From positions 453,585 to 517,584 of the forward strand of contig NZ_CP029256.1 in assembly GCF_003628755.1 (NCBI RefSeq): 64,000 bases of DNA, written 5' to 3'. The translations under genes and the position numbers were made by a program. Positions 58,993 to 64,000 of this stretch are shown one piece after another (position 1 is the first letter of the stretch; each line of letters starts with the position of its first letter). This DNA comes from Christensenella minuta (GTDB lineage Bacteria; Bacillota; Clostridia; Christensenellales; Christensenellaceae). The notes beneath the pieces were generated by a model. The model had not been told where the DNA came from. It saw only the letters and a list, made by a program, of their open reading frames with translations, and ran no database searches.

Positions 58993-60156
58993 ATGAAAAA
59001 AATCACATTAGTGTTAGATGGCGTTGCCGACCGGCCGAATGCGGCGCTGGACGGGAAGACGCCGCTTGAATATGCCAAAACGCCGAACCTTGACGCGCTG
59101 TACAGAAAGGCGCTCGGCGGAACGGTGCTCACTATCCCGGAAGGCCTTGAAGTGGGAAGCGCGGTAGCCAACCTGAGCCTCCTCGGGTTTGACCCGTATA
59201 CATACCGGGGACGTTCGATTATCGAAGCGGCAGGCTTGCATCTGCCGATGAATGAAGACGATCTATACATCCGCTGCAATCTCGTGACTTTTGAAGGCGA
59301 TTCTTTTGAGACGAGCCGTATTAAAAGCTACAGCGCATACGATATTGCGACCGAAGTTGCGGAGCCGGTTGTACGCGCATTGGCGGAAGAGGTGTTCGGC
59401 GGCGAATTTCAGCTTATTTATTGCGGATCGTTCCGCTGTACGCTGATTGTAAAGAATGGGAAAAGGCTTTACCCGGTAGACTTTATGCCCGCTCATGATA
59501 TCATTGGGCAGGATATCGCTCCGTTTATCAGGACGGAAGGAAAACAGGCAAAGTTTTTTGACCTGATGAAAAAATCGTATGACTTCCTGCAGGAAAAGGC
59601 TATCCCTGCAAATGGCATGTGGATGTGGGGCGCGTCGGTTATGCCTGAAATCAAGGGCGATACCCGCGGACGCGTCGCGCTTTCGGAAACCCTGCTGATG
59701 GACGGGATCACAACGATTGCCGGACTTCCTAATATCGGCACCAAACGCGAAGGACGTACCTTTGAGGATTTCCTTGAAGAGAAGCTGGAAAAGGCGATTG
59801 GGGCAGTGCGCGAATACGAGGATATTTATGTCCATATTCAGGAAACGGACGATCTCTCCCACGAGCTCCAGCCGGTGGAAAAGATGGAAGCCGTAGAGGC
59901 GATAGACAGGGTGTTCCTGAAAGACTTCCTTAAAAATATCGGGGAGGATTATACGCTGTCTGTGGCGTCCGACCACTTTACGTTTTCCGATACCGGCGCC
60001 CACGGCGGGGAGCCGGTGCCTTTTTTATTCTATGATTCGCGCAACGAGAGGGAACAGGACGGGCGCTTCACCGAGCAAAGCGGCCGTGACAAGCAGTATA
60101 CCATTACGGCGGCGGAGCTTAAGGCGATGCAAAAGCAGGCGGAAACGGAGAGGTGA
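58993..60156 (+). CDS. apgM: Cofactor-independent phosphoglycerate mutase, archaeal (ApgM) type
   Basis: Interconverts 3- and 2-phosphoglycerate in glycolysis. 387 residues of the alkaline phosphatase superfamily: TLVLDGVADRPNAALDGKTPLEYAKTPNLD (split: DGVADRP and KTPLEYAKTPNLD), the serine loop GLEVGSAVANLSLLGFDP, HIQETDDLSHELQP, and VASDHFTF with GAHGGEPVPF near the end. The usual GSDVAN reads GSAVAN here, an Asp to Ala change beside the catalytic Ser. Promoter TTGAAC (58928-58933), 17 bp, TATAAT (58951-58956). Confidence 0.92.
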   Translation: MKKITLVLDGVADRPNAALDGKTPLEYAKTPNLDALYRKALGGTVLTIPEGLEVGSAVANLSLLGFDPYTYRGRSIIEAAGLHLPMNEDDLYIRCNLVTFEGDSFETSRIKSYSAYDIATEVAEPVVRALAEEVFGGEFQLIYCGSFRCTLIVKNGKRLYPVDFMPAHDIIGQDIAPFIRTEGKQAKFFDLMKKSYDFLQEKAIPANGMWMWGASVMPEIKGDTRGRVALSETLLMDGITTIAGLPNIGTKREGRTFEDFLEEKLEKAIGAVREYEDIYVHIQETDDLSHELQPVEKMEAVEAIDRVFLKDFLKNIGEDYTLSVASDHFTFSDTGAHGGEPVPFLFYDSRNEREQDGRFTEQSGRDKQYTITAAELKAMQKQAETER

Positions 60157-60164
60157 TTTTCCGC

Positions 60165-60193
60165 TTGACACACCGGAGGAAGCCTGCTATAAT
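60165..60193 (+). promoter_or_regulatory. Promoter of the T-box/trpB2 unit
   Basis: TTGACA (60165-60170), 17 bp and TATAAT (60188-60193), a perfect consensus. Confidence 0.88.
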
Positions 60194-60221
60194 TAGCAAT
60201 TATAAATAGAAAACCAGTGAT

Positions 60222-60476
60222 TCAGAGGAGTAACCGGGAATACCGCTTTTAAGAGAGCAATGGGTGGTGAGATCATTGCAGCACAGGATTTTCGGTGAAT
60301 GGACTGATGAGGGCAGGGAGAACAACGAAAGTTTAGTAATACCTGACGGAATTTCCAGCCGTTACCATGGAAACACAATTGGTTGATTGTGGCAGAGAGG
60401 GCGCTTTGCGCCAATCCGGGTGGCACCGCAGAAGTTAAGACTTTTGTCCCAGAAGTTGGGACAAAAGTCTTTTTTG
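60222..60476 (+). promoter_or_regulatory. T-box riboswitch, probably tRNA-Trp specific
   Basis: The T-box core CCGGGTGGCACCGC (about 60416-60429) is followed by a terminator GACTTTTGTCCC-n7-GGGACAAAAGTC-TTTTTT (60439-60475). Stem I has the usual GNTG-rich start and AGAGAGCAATGGGTGGTGAGA. The specifier loop near GGTGAATGGACTG places TGG (60300-60302) as the specifier codon, matching tryptophan and the downstream TrpB-like enzyme. Uncharged tRNA-Trp should stabilise the antiterminator. Confidence 0.9.
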
Positions 60477-60513
60477 ATTTTAAAAACAGAACATTTGAAG
60501 GGAGAACAAAGCA

Positions 60514-61887
60514 ATGGTAAAGATTCCGCACAGACTCTATTTAAACGAAGACGAGATGCCGAAGCAGTGGTATAATATGCGCGCAGATATGAAAGAATTG
60601 CCTGCGCCGATGATGAATCCGGCGACAATGCAGCCGGCAACGGAAGAGGACCTCTACCCGGTGTTCTGCAAAAAGCTGGCGCACCAGGAACTGGATAACG
60701 AGACGAGGTATGTGGATATCCCGGACGAAGTGCTCGAGATGTACAAAATTTACCGCCCGTCGCCGCTGATCCGCGCGTTCAATCTGGAAAAAGCGCTTGA
60801 TACGCCCGCAAAAATCTATTACAAGTTCGAGGGAAACAATACCTCAGGCAGCCATAAGCTCAATTCTGCGATCGCACAGGCCTATTATGCAAAGGATCAG
60901 GGACTGAAAGGCCTTACGACCGAGACGGGAGCAGGCCAGTGGGGGACTGCACTGGCGGAAGCATGCTCTTATTTTGGGCTTCCGCTTACGGTATTCATGG
61001 TGAAGGTCTCTTACCAGCAAAAACCCTTCCGCAAAGCGGTGATGCAGACGTTTGACGCAGACGTGATCGCCAGCCCGAGCAATACGACGGAAATTGGCCG
61101 CAAAATATTGGCGGAGAACCCGAATACCTCGGGCAGTCTCGGCTGCGCGATTTCCGAAGCGGTGGAAAAAGCGGTCTCCACGGAAGGCTACCGCTATGTG
61201 CTTGGATCGGTGCTCAATCAGGTGCTGCTTCATCAGTCGATCATTGGCCTTGAATCCAAGCTCGCAATGGAAAAGCTGGACGAGTATCCGGATGTCGTGA
61301 TTGGCTGTGCGGGCGGCGGATCAAACCTGGGCGGCCTGATCGCGCCCTTTATGCAGGACAAGCTGACCGGAAAAGCGGATCCGCGGATCGTTGCGGTGGA
61401 ACCGGCTTCGTGCCCGTCCTTTACGCGCGGGAAATACGCGTACGATTTCTGCGATACGGGCAAAATTACGCCAATGGCAAAAATGTATACGCTGGGCAGC
61501 GGATTCATTCCTTCCGCGAACCATGCGGGCGGCCTGCGCTATCACGGAATGTCGCCGATCCTGTCCAAATTGTATCACGACAAATATATGGAAGCGGTCT
61601 CTGTTGAACAAAGCAAGGTGTTTGAGGCGGCGGTACTATTTGCCAAAAAGGAAACGATCCTGCCCGCGCCGGAATCCGCGCATGCGATCCGCGCGGCAAT
61701 CGATGAAGCGCTCCGCTGCAAGGAGGCGGGAGAGCAGAAAACGATCCTGTTTGGCCTTACGGGGACGGGTTATTTCGATATGACGGCGTATGAATCCTAT
61801 CATGATGGGAAAATGAACGATTATATCCCAACAGATGAAGAACTGCAAAAAGGGTTTGACAGCCTGCCGGAAGTCCCGGAGAAATAA
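60514..61887 (+). CDS. trpB: Tryptophan synthase beta-like protein TrpB2
   Basis: PLP enzyme converting indole and serine to tryptophan, 457 residues. The longer N-terminus (VKIPHRLYLNEDEMPKQWYN), the PLP-lysine in NNTSGSHKLNSAIAQAYY (about K110), TTETGAGQWGTALAEAC, CAGGGSNLGG and GFIPSANHAGGLRYHG mark the TrpB2 subfamily, which lacks the TrpA interface. No trpA or other trp gene is near. It is controlled by a Trp T-box, so it probably salvages indole. AAGGGAG precedes the ATG. Confidence 0.94.
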   Translation: MVKIPHRLYLNEDEMPKQWYNMRADMKELPAPMMNPATMQPATEEDLYPVFCKKLAHQELDNETRYVDIPDEVLEMYKIYRPSPLIRAFNLEKALDTPAKIYYKFEGNNTSGSHKLNSAIAQAYYAKDQGLKGLTTETGAGQWGTALAEACSYFGLPLTVFMVKVSYQQKPFRKAVMQTFDADVIASPSNTTEIGRKILAENPNTSGSLGCAISEAVEKAVSTEGYRYVLGSVLNQVLLHQSIIGLESKLAMEKLDEYPDVVIGCAGGGSNLGGLIAPFMQDKLTGKADPRIVAVEPASCPSFTRGKYAYDFCDTGKITPMAKMYTLGSGFIPSANHAGGLRYHGMSPILSKLYHDKYMEAVSVEQSKVFEAAVLFAKKETILPAPESAHAIRAAIDEALRCKEAGEQKTILFGLTGTGYFDMTAYESYHDGKMNDYIPTDEELQKGFDSLPEVPEK

Positions 61888-61892
61888 GAAAC

Positions 61893-61926
61893 TGAAAAAG
61901 CGCGCACGGCCTGTGCGCGCTTTTTT
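61893..61926 (+). terminator. Terminator after trpB2
   Basis: AAAAAGCGCGCAC-n5-GTGCGCGCTTTTTT. Confidence 0.9.
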
Positions 61927-61991
61927 GTTTGTTGCGCAAAAATTTGTTTTAACGTAAAATGGTAGCTGGGGCAAACCCATGGGAGTATCAT

Positions 61992-63527
61992 ATGAAAAAA
62001 TTTTTCAGTTTCTTTATTAGCCGGATGTTCATCGTGTTCGCACTGATCGGCATTCAGGCATGGATCATTATCAGCCTTTTTTTGTATTTTGACGACCAGT
62101 CGGAGGTCATCCGGACGGTTTTCTGGGTGATAAGCCTTGTGATGGTGCTTTATATTGTGAACAAACGGCAGAATCCATCCTATAAACTTGCATGGATCAT
62201 TGTGATTCTGGTGCTGCCCGTGTTCGGCGTACTGATGTATATCTTTTTCAGCCAGCGCCAGTTGACGAGAAGGCTGCGCAGGAAAGCGGAGCTGGAGCTC
62301 GAAAAATCAAGGCCGCTTCTGGGGCAGGACCGACGCGTGACGCATGAACTTGAACAAAAGAGCCTCGACGCATTGCGCCAGACGGACTATATACGCCGGG
62401 CGAGCACCTTTCCCGTTTACGACAAAACGGAATCCGAATATTTCTCCAGCGGGGAAGCTTTTTTCGGACAGCTTAAAACAGAGTTGGAAAAAGCGGAACG
62501 CTATATCTTCATGGAATATTTTATTGTGGAGAAAGGCGTCATGTGGGACAGCGTACTTGAAATCTTGCAGCGTAAGGTAGCCGAAGGTGTGGACGTACGG
62601 TTTATGTATGACGATATGGGCTGCGCGCGTACGCTTCCGTTCCGCTATTTCAAGCGGCTGCGGGAAATGGGGATCAAGGCCACGGTATTCAATCCGCTCA
62701 GGCCGGAGCTATCTTCGATCTTCAACAACCGCAACCACCGCAAGGTGACCGTGATCGACGGGCATACGGCATTTTGCAGCGGAGCAAATCTTGCGGATGA
62801 GTATATCAATGCAATCGAGCGTTTCGGGCATTGGAAAGACGGCGCTGTCATGCTGAAGGGGGCGGGGGCGTGGGCCTTTGCCGTGATGTTCCTGCAGGCC
62901 TGGAACTTTATGATGCAGGAAGACAGCGATTATTCCGTGTTCCGGCCGAAACCGGAGGAATTGGACGGGCGCGGGTCCGACGGATATGTCCAGCCGTTCA
63001 CGGACGATCCGATGGATGACGAATACGTCAGTGAAAACACCTACATGAATATGCTCAGCAGGGCAAAACGGTATCTTTATATCAACACGCCGTACCTGAT
63101 CCTTGACAACGAATTTATGACTGCGCTTGAAAATGCGGCTAAAAGCGGCGTGGATGTACGCATTACCACTCCGCATATTCCCGATAAGAAAATGGTATTC
63201 CTGCTTACCCGCGCGCATTACGAGGAACTGCTGAAGGCGGGGGTCAGGATTTACGAATACACGCCGGGGTTCATCCATACCAAGACCTTCGTGTGTGACG
63301 ACGAATTCGGGATTATCGGCACCATCAACCTCGATTACCGCAGCCTGTTCCTGCACTATGAGTGCGGCGTATGGCTCTATGGGACAAAGGCCATCGGGCA
63401 GTTGAAGGAGGACTATCTCGAGACGCTTAAGGTGTGCGAAGAGGTATCTTATGACGAGATATGCCATCGCCCATGGTATATCCGCCTGATGCAAGCGATT
63501 TTGCGTGTTTTTGCGCCGCTGATGTAA
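61992..63527 (+). CDS. cls: Cardiolipin synthase (second of two)
   Basis: 511 residues, same architecture as the copy at 42938: N-terminal membrane segments (FIVFALIGIQAWIIISLFLY and ILVLPVFGVLMYIFF), HKD motif 1 in HRKVTVIDGHTAFCSG and HKD motif 2 in HTKTFVCDDEFGIIGT, and C-terminus ILRVFAPLM. GGGAG precedes ATG 61992; the frame upstream to 61959 has no ribosome binding site. Two synthases with different promoters may be used under different growth or stress conditions. Confidence 0.94.
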   Translation: MKKFFSFFISRMFIVFALIGIQAWIIISLFLYFDDQSEVIRTVFWVISLVMVLYIVNKRQNPSYKLAWIIVILVLPVFGVLMYIFFSQRQLTRRLRRKAELELEKSRPLLGQDRRVTHELEQKSLDALRQTDYIRRASTFPVYDKTESEYFSSGEAFFGQLKTELEKAERYIFMEYFIVEKGVMWDSVLEILQRKVAEGVDVRFMYDDMGCARTLPFRYFKRLREMGIKATVFNPLRPELSSIFNNRNHRKVTVIDGHTAFCSGANLADEYINAIERFGHWKDGAVMLKGAGAWAFAVMFLQAWNFMMQEDSDYSVFRPKPEELDGRGSDGYVQPFTDDPMDDEYVSENTYMNMLSRAKRYLYINTPYLILDNEFMTALENAAKSGVDVRITTPHIPDKKMVFLLTRAHYEELLKAGVRIYEYTPGFIHTKTFVCDDEFGIIGTINLDYRSLFLHYECGVWLYGTKAIGQLKEDYLETLKVCEEVSYDEICHRPWYIRLMQAILRVFAPLM

Positions 63528-63587
63528 TAAAGGGGATTTTTTGGGTATCAATATACCGTTCAGAATTTTTAGTTGGGGAGATACGGT

Positions 63588-64000
63588 ATGACATTAATGG
63601 ATGCCGGCGTTGGCCGTCTGGCCGACCAAACCGTGAATGATATTGCGCAAAATGCTGTGGATTCCTATACCGCCTGGGAAAAAGAAACCTTTGCCCTCGG
63701 CGGGCTTGTAAACACGGTCATCTATGCGGCCATCGTGGCGGCGGCCGCTTTTATTATCATCAAACTGATCCAGCATTTCCTCGCACGGAAGTTGACGGGA
63801 AATGCCCGGATTTTTTACCGCCTGATCTATGTGGCGATTATTATTATCGCCATACTGTGCGTGCTCGTCACGATCAAACCGCTGGGTAATCTTGGGACGG
63901 GCCTTCTCGCAAGCTCGGGAATTGCGGGTATTGTCATCGGTCTTGCGGCCCAGCAAACGCTCGGTAACGTGTTCAGCGGCATCTCTATCAGCGCGGCAAA
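63588..64000 (+). CDS. MscS-family mechanosensitive channel, 5' part
   Basis: The first 137 codons run to the window edge. Two membrane segments (about 42-63 and 83-103) and the pore helix GLLASSGIAGIVIGLAAQQTLGNVF (split: SSGIAGIVIGLAAQQ, then TLGNVFSGISI) identify the MscS family. It opens under membrane tension to release solutes. GGGGAG precedes the ATG. The gene lies 57 bp after cls and may share its transcript. Confidence 0.9.
   Translation, partial: MTLMDAGVGRLADQTVNDIAQNAVDSYTAWEKETFALGGLVNTVIYAAIVAAAAFIIIKLIQHFLARKLTGNARIFYRLIYVAIIIIAILCVLVTIKPLGNLGTGLLASSGIAGIVIGLAAQQTLGNVFSGISISAA

Overview
The window is about 64 kb of a Gram-positive anaerobe of moderate G+C. The evidence is a Bacillota-type rRNA operon, rubrerythrin, an [FeFe]-hydrogenase-like protein, a Trp T-box, Shine-Dalgarno starts of AGGAGG type and TTGACA/TATAAT promoters. 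Most likely it is a Clostridia-class gut bacterium. A Christensenella-like affiliation is only a guess from gene style. I see no phage, insertion sequence or CRISPR array.

Layout. 1-8.2 kb: aldehyde dehydrogenase, reverse rubrerythrin, an autoregulated MarR-MATE efflux pair, exonuclease III, a lipoprotein and a ComEC-like hydrolase. 8.3-12.7 kb: mnmA, then a damage-related stretch with an atypical Fpg-like protein, an acyl-protein synthetase remnant, a frameshifted GyrI-like gene, a broken yoaP and an SPL-family radical SAM protein. 12.8-18.6 kb: rrn operon 16S-tRNA-Ala-tRNA-Ile-23S-tRNA-Asn-5S with two partial tRNA duplications. 18.6-23.3 kb: an overlapping operon with a 5'-truncated VanW/G5 gene, a signal/membrane protein, PRC-barrel, HD-GYP, NlpC/P60 and Rrf2 genes. 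23.8-29.2 kb: two large hybrid histidine kinases.

29.4-36.5 kb is a sulfur and Fe-S island: LysR regulator, metY, cysK, a cysteine-cluster Rrf2 regulator, cysteine desulfurase and a scaffold protein. Both metY (+) and cysK (-) are preceded by short ORFs with their own ribosome binding sites and consecutive cysteine codons (CCCAC and CC). This suggests cysteine-responsive leader-peptide control, which I consider the most interesting candidate system here. A LysR box lies near -66 of the metY promoter, and related ATAACCTAT/TATAGG elements lie in the rrf2, cysK and isc promoters.

36.8-64 kb: CtpA protease, TrkAH potassium uptake, PaaK-ACT, two cardiolipin synthases, two closely similar processive-type GT2 enzymes, a sugar-acid-like cluster ending in a deleted 6PGDH pseudogene, a frameshifted dinB, a second cysteine-synthase-like gene, an [FeFe]-hydrogenase-like protein, murC, a five-tRNA operon, YqeY, a GH73 glucosaminidase, phosphoglycerate mutase, a T-box controlled solo TrpB2, and the start of an MscS channel. 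Several genes are interrupted at A-tracts (GyrI-like A7, yoaP A6, dinB A8). These may be real decay, slippage sites or base-calling errors; the sequence alone cannot decide.
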